A stretch of DNA of 64,000 bases from Mikania micrantha. Its lineage: Eukaryota; Streptophyta; Magnoliopsida; Asterales; Asteraceae. The notes beneath the pieces are model-generated. The model did not search any database. It had not been told where the DNA came from and saw nothing but the letters and a program-made list of their open reading frames with translations. The stretch spans positions 17,828,755 to 17,892,754 of the forward strand of contig CM018695.1 of the NCBI GenBank assembly GCA_009363875.1, given 5' to 3'. This document shows positions 1-10,449 of this stretch, piece by piece. Position numbers and translations under genes: made by a program. How positions within the stretch are numbered: the first letter of the stretch is position 1; every line of letters starts with the position of its first letter.

Positions 1-351
1 TAGTGAGTTTGTACCGACACAAAATTTGAGCCTCTAAAGATGCTTATATATTATGGCAAAATAAAAGTGCCTCTAAAACCAACATGGATAAGTAACTAAG
101 ATTAATTTTTAGTGGCACACAACTTGTGCTACAGAAGTCTAGTTTTATTTTGTGGCAGAAAAAAAGTGCCACTAAAAGTCTAATAGCTTTGTGCAGCACA
201 TTGAAAAAGTGCCACTAAAAGGATTTAGCGTCACCACTTCTAGTGGCACTTTTTTTGTGTGCCACACAATCTTCAAGGGATTTCTAGTGGCACTTTATTG
301 GCCTTTTGAGGCACTTCTTGTATGCCATTAAATGGCATTTTATTTGTAGTG
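1..351. mobile_element. CACTA (En/Spm) transposon, one terminus
   Basis: Read inward from position 351 on the minus strand the sequence begins CACTACAAA, the terminus typical of plant CACTA elements. The next 350 bases carry the word AGTGGCACTTT in both orientations (for example near 166, 209, 241 and 284), as expected of CACTA subterminal repeats. The element interrupts a gypsy reading frame exactly at 351/352. The rest of the element, including any transposase and the other terminus, lies left of the window, so the target duplication cannot be confirmed. Confidence 0.75.
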
Positions 352-1300
352 CACCCTGATTTATAATCGTGACGGACTCCTCAACATAACAAAGTTTTTC
401 ATCAACTTCAATGCCATCATTTGGAACATGAGAGGTTTCATCGGCGAGATACATTCTTAAATATGGTACATGAAATGTTGGGTATATACTACTAAGTTCG
501 TCTGGCAGTTCCAATCGGTATGCAACTTTACCGAACTTGGCCGAAATCGTAAATGGTCCGATATACCTTGGACTTAACTTTCCTCACATTTTAAATCTAA
601 TTAGACCTTTCAATGGGGATACTTTTAATAACACACGATCCCCTATGTTGAATTCAATTGGTCTTCTTCTTTTGTCTGGCTAAGACTTTTGACGATCTTG
701 GGTAGTTTTTAGCAGTGCTCTAATTTAAGCGAGCTTATTGGCCATATATTCTACATCAGTTTTGCTCCCAATATATTTTTGCCCAACTACACCCCAACAT
801 AGTGGTGTTCGATACAATGTGGTCATGGAATTTCTTCTAGAATCTAGAAGTAAATCTGGTATCCCGATCCGATACAATCGAGACTGGTACTCCATTTCAT
901 GCAACAATTTCTTTCACGAATAATTCTGAGGAATATGTCTCACGTATTGCTAAGAAGTGATCTTCGTCAGTCGGTCCACAATAACCCATATGGAATCATG
1001 TTTTTTAGTTGTACGAGGTTGCTTTGTGATGAAATCTATTTTGATGTGTTCCCATTTCCATTCAAGAACTTCCAGAGGCTGCAAATATCTATGAGGCTTA
1101 TGATGTTCAGCTTTCACTTGTAAACAATTCAGACATCGGTTAACATATTGTAATATGTTGAATTTCATTCCCGGCCACCAGTAATTTTTACGTAAATATT
1201 GAAATATTTTGGTAGTACTTGGATGAACAGAATATCGAGACTTGTATGCTTCGTAGAGAATTCTTGATTTGATATCACCATATCGAGGTACCCACATTCC
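352..1300 (-). pseudogene. Ty3/gypsy integrase and chromodomain relic
   Basis: Minus-strand translation of 950-1297 gives the integrase H2C2 zinc-binding region and the start of the catalytic core (MWVPRYGD, YWWPGMKF, CLNCLQVKAEHHKP, IDFITKQP). 725-907 gives a broken piece of the later core, and 352-514 gives the region leading into the chromodomain (LADETSHVPNDGIEVDEKL). Much of the core between these blocks is missing or out of frame. It matches the same region of gypsy A and gypsy B in this window, so it is a degraded chromovirus-type pol. The CACTA end cuts the chromodomain at 351; the other break is near 1300, next to a TG-rich stretch. Confidence 0.85.
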
Positions 1301-1428
1301 ACTGTGTGTTTGTATGTATGTGTATGTGTGTATGAACTTTATAAATTCATGTTTAAACTAATTGTTTATGGATAAATTTTTGTAACGATGAATTTAATTT
1401 CCATTAAATAATAATATTTCATTACAAA
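1301..1428. other. Short noncoding stretch, TG-rich
   Basis: A (TG/TATG)-rich simple stretch at about 1305-1335 is followed by AT-rich sequence. Nothing else is visible. It joins the gypsy relic to the copia relic and may mark a rearrangement point. Confidence 0.5.
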
Positions 1429-2775
1429 ATGGAAGGTTACATAGAAGCTTTAAAGGAAGAGTCATGGGTTGATGCTATGTAGGGAGAACTGCTCTAGTTC
1501 AACAAGCTTGGAGTATAGAGATTGGTCGATCTACCCAAGGGTGAAAAGTGATGGAGCAAAATAGATGATCAAGTAATTGTAGTTAGAAACAAAGCATGTC
1601 TGGTTGTGCAAGATTTCAAGAAAATTTAAGGAATTGACTACAATGAAGTGTTTGTACCGATTGCTCGTCTGGAAGCAATCCAAATTTTCTTTATGCATCC
1701 TACGTGAAGTTCAATGTTTATTAAATGGATGTTAAGAGTACATTCCTTCATGGTGTGATCAACAAGACCGTGTATATCAATCACTCGGGTTTGAAGATCT
1801 GTGCGCTGTGACTAAGTCTACAATTTGGACAATGCATAGTATGGATTGCACCAAGCTTCGCGAGCATGGTGCGTGACACTTTCCACTCACCTTTTGAAAA
1901 ATGGCATATGAATAGGTATCAATGATTGCATGTTGTTTATTAGAGAGAAAAATGGGGACTTGTTGATGGTATAAGTCTATATAGAGGACTTTATTTTCGG
2001 TTCTGCTAACGATGTTCTTTGCAAATACTTTGAGAAGGTTATGAAAGACAAGCTTGAAATGAATTCAATTGGGTACATGTAGTTATTTCTTGGGCTATAG
2101 GTGGATCAACCTAAGGTAGGGATCTTTTGCTTCAGACCAAATACATTGGTGATATTTTGAGTTGGATCAATATGTTTGATGCCAAATCTAATGGTACCCC
2201 ACTGGCTGCTAATCAAGGGTTACTCCAGATGAAAAGGGTGAGCTAATTGATGCTATTATATATCGCGCCAAGATCAAATCTCTCATGTACCTCATTGTTT
2301 CTTGCCCAAACATCATCTAGTTGCAGTAAAAAGGATCTTTCGTTATCTGAAGGGTACCCCAGATCTTGGCTTATGGTAATCTAGTGATAATAACTTTGAG
2401 CTTTCTTCATACAGTGATTCGAATTATGGTGGCCACAAACGGGATTGTAAATCAACATTAGCATGATGTCAATTCTTTGGTAATTGACTGGTTACTTGTC
2501 ATTGCAAGAAGCATACGTTAGAGTATGCTTCAACATGTGAGAATGAATATACTGCCTTCGCAAGTTGATATTCTCAAATCATCTGGATTAAAAATCAGTT
2601 GCGAGAGAACATTACGCAATTTTCAAACACCCCTATATTTGTTGATAACATAGGTGCCCATTGCCGACGCTAAAAATCTTGTTCACCACTCTAAAACCAA
2701 ATAATCAAAATTAAATGTCGCTTTATATGTTATTTTCTTAAAAGAAATTAATTGATGTTGTTAAGTTCCACACCA
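1429..2775 (+). pseudogene. Ty1/copia reverse transcriptase-RNase H relic
   Basis: Plus-strand translation in shifting frames recovers the copia order. It begins with the RT N-terminus (EALKEESWVDAM, then GIDYNEVFVPIARLEAI), followed by DVKSTFLHG, the region around the YVDD site (degenerate), and the RNase H part (CHCKKHTLEYASTCENEYTAFAS and IWIKNQLREN). Many stops and frame changes interrupt it, the first within 20 codons, so it is long dead. A purine run at about 2989-3003 followed by TGTCATTC could be the remains of its polypurine tract and the start of its 3' LTR. It is clearly more decayed than E1-E3. Confidence 0.85.
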
Positions 2776-3282
2776 ACCACCAGAGAGCCAATTCTTACAA
2801 AAAATCTTTTGATAAACCCAGTTTTTTATATATGTTATCGGCTAATAGGGTCACCAAGAAAAATGAAGACATTCATGACTCTGAGCCTCACATGTGATCA
2901 CATTTTTTGTAAATATGTTTGTTTTTCTTCATTCTTTCAAAAATTTAAAAATTCAAAAACACAAAAAGATTTTCTGTTTTGGTATTTTAGGGGGGAGAAA
3001 ATGTCATTCAAAAAAACCAAAAACAACAAAAAAAGGATGAAAATGAACAATGGATCCAATCTTTAGGGAAATGATTCAATGCTCATAATATGCTTTAAAG
3101 AAAAGTTAATTATCTAAACTGAAAGCATATGAACTCATGGTTTGATATATTGGTAAGCTTTTCTGACAGATCTTGAATGCAGGTGATTAGTCAAGCGTTG
3201 ATTTGTGGAAACCCGCTTATCTAGAAAACGGGTTAACGAGATAGATCGTTAATAATTTAAATCATGCATACACCTGTTATCA
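2776..3282. other. Noncoding flank of E1, AT-rich
   Basis: This contains the tail of the copia relic, including the purine run at 2989-3003, and then unremarkable AT-rich sequence up to the E1 target duplication. The 104-codon open frame at 2752-3066 is low complexity (Lys/Asn/Phe) and I do not regard it as a gene. Confidence 0.5.
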
Positions 3283-3494
3283 TAAACTGTTGGACTAAAA
3301 GAACCAATGAGCCTGATCAGAAAAATCTCTAAGTCTCACAGCACTTATAACAACTGAAGAAGAACACAACGGCTGACATTCAATGTACAGAAGATACAAG
3401 ATCTGAAGTGATATACAACAGCTGAAGTGTAAGTCATCAGATGTTGTAGTGTGTAGTTTAGTCTTCAGTAGTTTTCTTTCAGTTCTTGTAAAAG

Positions 3495-3519
3495 TCTGAT
3501 GAGTAGTTTACTCATCAGA
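3495..3519 (+). promoter_or_regulatory. Perfect hairpin in E1 U3
   Basis: An 11-bp perfect inverted repeat has arms TCTGATGAGTA (3495-3505) and TACTCATCAGA (3509-3519) with a 3-base loop. The same block with one arm mismatch is present in the E2 LTRs, and a looser version occurs just upstream of the third ORF (about 10811-10835). The function is unknown; binding of a dimeric transcription factor or an RNA hairpin are both possible. Confidence 0.6.
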
Positions 3520-3645
3520 TGTTTTAGTTTATTACTTCAGTAGTTTTATTACTTCAGTAGTTGTAAGAGAATGTCTTCAGATGTTGTAGACATTCTCAGT
3601 AGTTTAGTTATTTCAGTTGTTTTGTTTTGTCTGTTAGGTGTCAAC

Positions 3646-3684
3646 ATCATGTGACATCATCAGACGTCACTGTCTTTATATAAG
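3646..3684 (+). promoter_or_regulatory. E1 LTR core promoter: bZIP-type site and TATA box
   Basis: TATATAAG at 3677-3684 is a good TATA box. Immediately upstream, GACGTCAC (3663-3670) contains the ACGT core recognised by plant bZIP factors, preceded by TGACATCATCA. The whole block is conserved in the E2 LTRs, where the TATA is CTATATATAG. It is followed by a TTGAC (W-box core). The transcription start is inferred to be about 30 bp downstream and has not been observed. Confidence 0.65.
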
Positions 3685-3883
3685 GGCAGTTGACAATTTT
3701 GTAATGTAACGAAGTTAGTGAATTGAATGAAATATTCCTTTTGTAGAAACTCTCTCTCTATAACAAACTTATTCGTTTACTGTTTGATTGAACTTTGTTC
3801 TTGCTATGATTGTGCTAATTCAACTTTGAATTCCGCTGCTATACTCTATTATTGAATCAATTGAGAACATCTGATCCTACAAT

Positions 3884-3895
3884 TGGTATCAGAGC
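3884..3895 (+). other. E1 primer binding site (initiator tRNA-Met)
   Basis: TGGTATCAGAGC is complementary to the 3' end of plant initiator tRNA-Met, the usual primer of copia elements. It lies 2 bp after the 5' LTR. Confidence 0.95.
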
Positions 3896-4103
3896 AGGTT
3901 AATCATTGATCGATTAAACAATTGATCTCTGAAACTGCTCAAATTTGTTCTCTAATTGATCGAATTAGCTGATTAAGTAAGAATTTGTTATAGATTGAAG
4001 TTTTCTGTTAACTTCTGTTGATTTGTCCTTCAATATTAATTTGTTTTGAATCAATTGATCGAAATTTGCATTAGCTTGTGTCTAATTGCTTGAATCTGTG
4101 ATC
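3896..4103 (+). other. E1 leader, with a splice-donor-like site
   Basis: The 208-base untranslated leader lies between the PBS and the gag ATG. It contains AAGTAAGA with GT at 3977-3978, a good match to a plant 5' splice site, and the same octamer is kept in the E2 leader (GT at 33623-33622 on the minus strand). Whether it is used is not known. Confidence 0.45.
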
Positions 4104-7102
4104 ATGACAACTCCAAACAATGATCCACACAATACAGGCTCCGCAACCAAGCCTCCGATGCTTGTGCGGAGTGAGTACAACATTTGGCAACGTAGAATGC
4201 TACATCACCTGTCGATTAACAGCGCAGGATGTTGGAAATCTGTAGTGCATGGTCCATATAAACCCACGATCACTGATCCTGAAACTAAGATCATGATTCC
4301 GAAACCGTCTGATATGTATTCGGATGAGGATATCAAACTGTTTGAAATTGATGCGAAAGCTCATGGTATTCTGGCCATGGCTCTGCCTAATGAGATTTAT
4401 TCAGGCTTGATGCATCATGATACTGCTCATGATCTCTGGGTTGCACTGAAAGAACAATTTGGTGGAACCGATGAGGTTTTAGCAAATACTAGAGAAATCC
4501 TTGCTCAGCAGTATGAGACATTTTCTCACAGAAAGGGTGAATCATTGACTCAACAATTTGAGCGGTTCTCATGTTTAATTTCTGAGTTGAAAATGGTTAA
4601 GCAAGAATATACTAATAGTCAGATGAATAACAGATTTCTCAGATCACTGCCTGAGAGATGGGACACATACACAATTGTCCTACGCTCTAATGCTAATCTG
4701 GAAAATCTATCTCTCACCCAATTACATGGGAAACTCTTAACTTTTGAGAGAGAGGTAGAACAGAAGAGAAAACTGTCTTCATCTGGAAAACTTGCTGATG
4801 ATTTTGTTCCTGGTAACACTGCTTTGATAGGTCAGGAGTCAGAGTTTAATGGGTCTGAATGTTCTTATGATGAACATATTGATTTTTCTACTAACAATTC
4901 TGAACATGCTTTTGTGGGAGTTGATGGTAATGCAGGAAATTATGGTGATAACTTGTGTTTTGTGATGGATGATTTGAAAGGAATTCCGGATGATGATCTA
5001 GAGGAGATGGACATTTTGAGTCAAATGGCATTAATCAACATCAGATCACAAAAGTTCTATAAACGAACAGGAAGAAAGTTCCCTGGATTATCTGGCAAAA
5101 CCAAAGTTGGATTTGACAAAGGGAAGCTGAGGTGCCATAAGTGTCACAGACTTGGTCACTTTGCTAGGGAGTGCAAATCTACTGGTTCTAACTCTGCTGC
5201 ACCTTTTGTGACTTTTCCAAGCAACAACACATCAAGCAAAGGACCACAATCTTCTGGTACTAGTCAACAACAATTCTATCCAGCTCACTTTGTTCCACAA
5301 AATCCTATGCCATATCCATATCCTTGTTTTTACATGCCTCAACCTACACACACTCCAACATTAATTCCTTCACAATCACCTGCTCTTCCTGATCCCAGCA
5401 AATCTCAAACCAATCAACAGTCTCAACAACAACAGCATCAGAGTTTCTTTACTCCTGGAGTAGTTGATTGGAGTAGCCTACCTGATGAATTATCTGACTT
5501 CAACATGCAGCCTTACTCTGAAAATGGTCCACATGGTGGAGACAATCCTTTTGGAAATCTTGCATTGATGGCTATTGATTCAATTGACAACTCTTGTCAA
5601 TCTTCTTCAACATCACATGTATCTTCTGAATCAAAAGCTAAGTTATGCTCAGAGTCATGTATTTCAGCATTTGCTTCCATTAGGGAAATAAATGTAGAAT
5701 TGATAAATGAGAAATTTGAATTAGAGAAGGCTGTGGCTAAAAACAAAACTGAGTTTGAAAAAGCTTTAAATGAAAAAGAGTCTGAAATTTATAAACTCAA
5801 ATGCTTGTTATCTGATGAAAAAGCTAGAGTGGAAGTCATGCTTGTGAAGCATAATGATTTGAAACAAACGCTTGCAGCAACCCAAGTCAACTGTGAAAAA
5901 TGGGCTGAATCCTGTAAGGGGTTTGAAATGTTGTTAAGCAAACAGTCAGCTTCAAATGTTAAGTTTGGGATTGGTTATAATCACACTGCCCCCCTGCTGA
6001 TTATAAACCAAAATGTTTTGACTGTGAGTCTGATGGGGAAAGTGTGTATCAATCTACCAAATCTTCAGAAATGTCTGATTCTATAGACATATCTGAGGAA
6101 GATTCAAATGTTTGCAAAGCTGAAAAGGTTGAGATTGAAACCTATTCTTATTCAATTGGGTGTACAAATGTCATTGAGGATGACACATGTCAGGATAATG
6201 TCTTAGTTGAGATTGATCCTGATGAAAAAGTTTCAAATGTCTTAAATCTACACTTAATTGAATCAGATGGGGATGGAGTTGGAGAAAATGATGCACGACT
6301 TTTAATAAGTCAAAGTCACTCATCAGCAGTTGTTGAAAAAGCTGATACTGCAACAACTGATGTTGGTGAATGTGTTGATACACAAGTGCTGAAGCACAAC
6401 TCTTCAGATGTTGTCAACACATCAGCTGTTGTCAAATTGGCTACAAATACTGATGCCTCAGATGTTCTGATGAACAAACAATCTATTTCTAAGTCATCAG
6501 TACTTGTAGACAATCACAAGGAAAAGAAAAAGAGGGTGCCTTGTGAAATTTGTAGGCTGTTTAATCATTCAACTGATGAATGCTGGTACAGAAAAGGTTC
6601 TAAATTCAACAAAATCAAGCATAAAAACAAGAACATACTCAAAATGAAAAATGAATTTAGTTCAAAGTTTGTACCAGAATCATCAGTAGTTTCAAGATCT
6701 GGAAAATCCTTACAAGGAAATAACTCAAGTACATCCAAGAAAGGAAAAGGGATTGTTCCAGATTCAAGGAAACAACACTTGACAGCATCTCATTTGATTA
6801 AAGACACTAAAATGATCAAACACAAAAATAAAAAATCAAGTTCTGATGTGTCTGATGAAATCAAAATTTTAACTCAAAATCATAATCAACTGATGCTAAT
6901 GATGCAACAACTGATAGGAAAAGTCAATCTGGCAGAGGCATCTGTTGATTCATTTCATAAAAAGAAATCAAAATCAAAAGTCAAAGCAAAATCTTCTGAT
7001 AAGAATGCTTCAAGTGTTGCTTCAACTGACAATGTTACTTCTGTTTCATCATGTGTTAACAGACCCAAAACCAAAATGGTTTGGGTCCAAAAGTCTAACT
7101 GA
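4104..7102 (+). pseudogene. gag: E1 gag (frameshifted)
   Basis: This is the structural Gag protein, about 1000 codons, which would form the cytoplasmic particle. The ATG at 4104 is chosen because it is shared with E2 (M[ST]TPNNDPHN); the open frame extends slightly upstream without an ATG. Residues about 20-220 match the UBN2/copia Gag region (YNIWQRRMLHHL, LRSLPERWDTY). A CCHC knuckle, CHKCHRLGHFAREC, is at about 344-357. A Gln/Pro-rich stretch, a coiled coil at about 527-620 and a second CCHC, CEICRLFNHSTDEC, at about 813-826 follow. One base is missing relative to E2 in the C-run at about 5987-5994, shifting the frame. The last codon is followed by TGA (7100-7102), directly in frame with pol. 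Confidence 0.9.
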
Positions 7103-7120
7103 GTGTGTTGTTGTATGCAG
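7095..7120 (+). promoter_or_regulatory. gag/pol junction: TGA inside a splice-acceptor-like site
   Basis: CTAAC (7095-7099, branch-point-like) is followed by the gag stop TGA (7100-7102), a U-rich stretch and TATGCAG ending at 7120, then G. Pol continues in the same frame after the stop. E2 has the same arrangement at 30499-30474. This could be a 3' splice site whose use removes the stop, or a readthrough stop; sequence alone cannot decide. Confidence 0.45.
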
Positions 7121-10100
7121 GGTCCTTCAGCATGCCAAAATAGCATCTGGTATGTTGATAGTGGAGGATCCATGCATATGACTGGGAGCAGATCTCTCCT
7201 TCATAATTATTTCACTGGAAGGAACGGATTTGTGTCCTTTGGAAATGATGCTAAGGGTTACATTATAGGTAAAGGTGTGGTAACAAATGGTGAGATTAGG
7301 TTTGATGATGTGAATCATGTTGAAAATCTTAAGTACAATCTTCTGAGTGTTAGTCAAATGTGTGATAAGGGTCATGTTTCTCTTTTCACTAAGCAAGATT
7401 GTAGGATTTTATCTTCTGATGTGATGCCTTTGATTGGCAAAGTTTTAGATGAGTATACACTTCTTAAGGCTAACAGAGTGGGAAAGGTATATGCCTTTGA
7501 TTTATCTAAGAAAATCTCTGTCAAGGGTCATCCTTGTTTATTCTCTAAGGCCTCTTTCAAGGAATCAAATCTGTGGCATAGAAGATTAGGTCATGTGAAC
7601 ATCAAAAACATGAATCAATTGGTGAAACATGGTTTGGTTAGAGGTCTTCCTTTAAAGGATTTTAGCTGTGATGAGAATTGTACTGCCTGCTTGAAAGGAA
7701 AGCAACACAAAGTCTCTTTTCCTCCAATTGGAGATTCCAAATCCACTGGTTGCCTGCAACTACTGCACATGGATTTGTTTGGTCCAGTGCAGATAATGTC
7801 TATGGCAAAGAAGAAGTATTGTCTAGTTATTGTTGATGACTATTCAAAGTTTGTCTGGACTTTCTTCTTACACTCAAAAGGTGAGGTTGCCAAGGCTATT
7901 ATAAACTTTGTGTTATATGCTGAAAAGCAATATTCTATTCCTATCAAGTGTGTTAGGAGTGATAATGGCACTGAATTCAGAAATCACCTTCTGGATGAAT
8001 TTTATCTGTCAAAGGGAATTCAGAGACAGTATATCATTCCCAGAACTCCTGAACAGAATGGAGTTGTAGAAAGGAAAAATAGGACTTTGATTGAAGCTGC
8101 CAGAACAATGCTTGCTGATTCTGGGTTACCACTGACATTCTGGGCAGAAGCTGTTAATACAGCTTGCTATGTGCAAAACAGAGTTTTGGTGAATCAAAGA
8201 TGGTTGAAGACTCCATATGAAATACTTCACTCTTTAACTCCTTTGATTTCCTTCTTCAGAGCTTTTGGGTGTCCTTGCTATATTCTCAACACCAAAGATC
8301 AACTTACCAAATTTGATTCCAAAGTTGATGCAGGATACTTTGTTGGATATTCTTCAACTTGCAAGGCTTATAGGGTGTTTAATTGTAGAACAAAGATTGT
8401 AGAAGAAACTCTTCATGTGAAATTTAATGAATGTCCCAAAGATTCCATTCCTCAGAATCCTGCTGAGATGTTTGATATTAATATCTTGCCACATGAGTTT
8501 CCAGTTGAGAATATTGGTGTAGAAGATGAGGCTCTTCCAGCAGATCCACCAAAAGCTTCTACAGAAACCACACAAGGAATTCCAGATGATGAAGATGAAA
8601 GTACTCATTTGTTCAGATTCAGTGATAATCTGCCTACATCTGCAAAATCAGATGGTCCTCCTGCTCCAGCTGTTCAGCTCAATACAAATGCTGATGAAAT
8701 TCTGGCATCTTCTAAATCCTTTGAAATTCCCGCTGCTGTATTTTCTGAATCTTCTTCAACTGCAGCATCTGTTCCTCCAGCAAACACTTGCACTGATCTT
8801 ATTCCATATCAAGAACTGAAGGATCATCCATTATCTCAAGTTCTTGGTGATATTTCTGCTGGTGTTTCCACAAGAAGTCAATTATCCAACTTTTGTCTTT
8901 ATGCTCTATTTGTCAGTCAACAAGAGCCAAAGAACTATCACATAGCACTTAGAGACATTGGCTGGGTGGAGGCAATGCAGTTGGAGTTGTTGCAGTTCAA
9001 GAAGCAACAAGTTTGGGAGCTGGTTTCTCTACCTCCAGGTAAGTGTGCAATAGGCACAAAATGGGTGTTTAGGAATAAAACAGATGAAAATGGTCAAATC
9101 ATTAAAAACAAAGCTAGACTCGTTGTACAGGGGTTTTCTCAGGAAGAAGGTATTGATTATGATGAAACTTTTGCCCCTGTAGCCAGACTAGAAGCAATTA
9201 GGTTGTTCTTAGCATATGCTGCCTTACATAAACTTAAAGTTTTTCAAATGGATGTCAAAAGTGCTTTCTTATATGGTAAAATAAAAGAGGAAGTGTATGT
9301 GTGTCAACCTCCAGGATTTGAGGACAATAAACATCCTGATTGGGTGTACAAGCTTGATAAAGCTCTTTATGGGCTGAAACAAGCACCTAGAGCCTGGTAT
9401 GACACTTTATCCACTTTTCTTCTCAAAAATAATTTCACTAGAGGCTCCATTGATAAAACTTTATTCATAAAGAATGTAGGACAGCATAAGCTACTTGTTC
9501 AAATTTATGTTGATGACATTATATTTGCTTCATCTGATCTAAGTTGTGTGATGCTTTTACTGAGCTTATGACCAAAAATTTTGAAATGAGTGCCATGGGG
9601 GAACTACAGTTTTTCTTGGGTCTTCAAATTAAACAAAAACCTGATGGAATTTTCATTCACCAATCAAAATACACAAAAGAGCTGTTAAAGAAATTTGATT
9701 TGCAAAACTGTAAACCATGTTCTAACCCCATGAGCAGCACCACACAACTTGATGCTGATCTGAAAGGTACTTCAGTGGATGAAACTCTTTATAGATGTAT
9801 GATTGGCTCTTTGATGTATCTAACTGCATCAAGGCCAGACATTATGTTTGCCACATGTGTCTGTGCTAGATTTCAGGCTGCACCTAAAGAATCTCATCTG
9901 ATTGCTGTGAAAAGAATTTTCAGATACTTACAGGGTACTCAATCTCTGGGAATATGGTACTCCACTGGACATTCCTGCAAGCTAGTTGCTTTTTCTGATA
10001 GTGACTATGCAGGATGCAAACTATCAAGAAAATCTACTTCTGGTGGGTGTCAATTTCTCGGAAATTGTCTGGTTTCTTGGCAAAGTAAGAAACAAACATC

Positions 10101-10449
10101 TGTAGCCACTTCCACTGCTGAAGCCGAGTACATTGCTGCTGCAAGTTGTACTTCACAAATTCTCTGGCTTCAGTCTCAACTCTTGGATTATGGCATCAAA
10201 GAACTGAAGACACCATTGTTAATGGATAGTGCTTCAGCTCTTTGTATTGTCAAGAATCCAGTTCAGCACTCTAGGACTAAACACATTGAGATCAGACATC
10301 ATTTTATAAGAGATTGTTATGAAAAGGGTCTGATTGATCCAAAGTTTGTTCCTAGTGCTGATGAGCTTGCAGACATCTTTACTAAGCCTTTAGACACCTC
10401 AACTTTTCAAAATTTAGTTCTAAGGCTTGGTATGCTGCAACTTGAATAG
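7103..10449 (+). pseudogene. pol: E1 pol (protease-integrase-RT-RNase H, frameshifted)
   Basis: This is the copia-order polyprotein that would process Gag-Pol, reverse-transcribe the RNA and integrate the cDNA. Visible parts in order: aspartic protease WYVDSGGS (about residue 16-23); pre-integrase HHCC zinc finger (HRRLGH ... CTAC); integrase catalytic residues in LLHMDLFG, VRSDNGTEF and PEQNGVVERKNR; RT from IGTKWVFRNK through DVKSAFLYG to YVDDIIF; RNase H with FSDSDYAG, TAEAEYIAA and LMDSASAL. A one-base deletion at about 9537-9543, just after YVDDIIFASSD, moves the rest of RT and RNase H to another frame (continuing to 10449), so this copy cannot make full Pol. No ATG precedes the protease site closely except at 7115; expression as Gag-Pol is expected. 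Confidence 0.93.

Larger units (their letters stand above)
3288..3881 (+). repeat. E1 5' LTR
   Basis: The 594-bp LTR begins TGTTGG and ends CCTACA. It is rich in repeated words such as CTTCAGTAGTT and CATCAGATGTT. A TATA box lies in the second half and the PBS follows 2 bp after the end. Compared with the 3' LTR at 14316-14910 it has a 3-base insertion after GAGCCT, a T for C in the segment after the TATA box, and a shorter CT run. Confidence 0.97.

Noticed and set aside
3002..3282. 3' LTR of the copia relic
   Set aside because: A purine run followed by TGTC is suggestive, but no end or partner LTR was found; mentioned only as a possibility.
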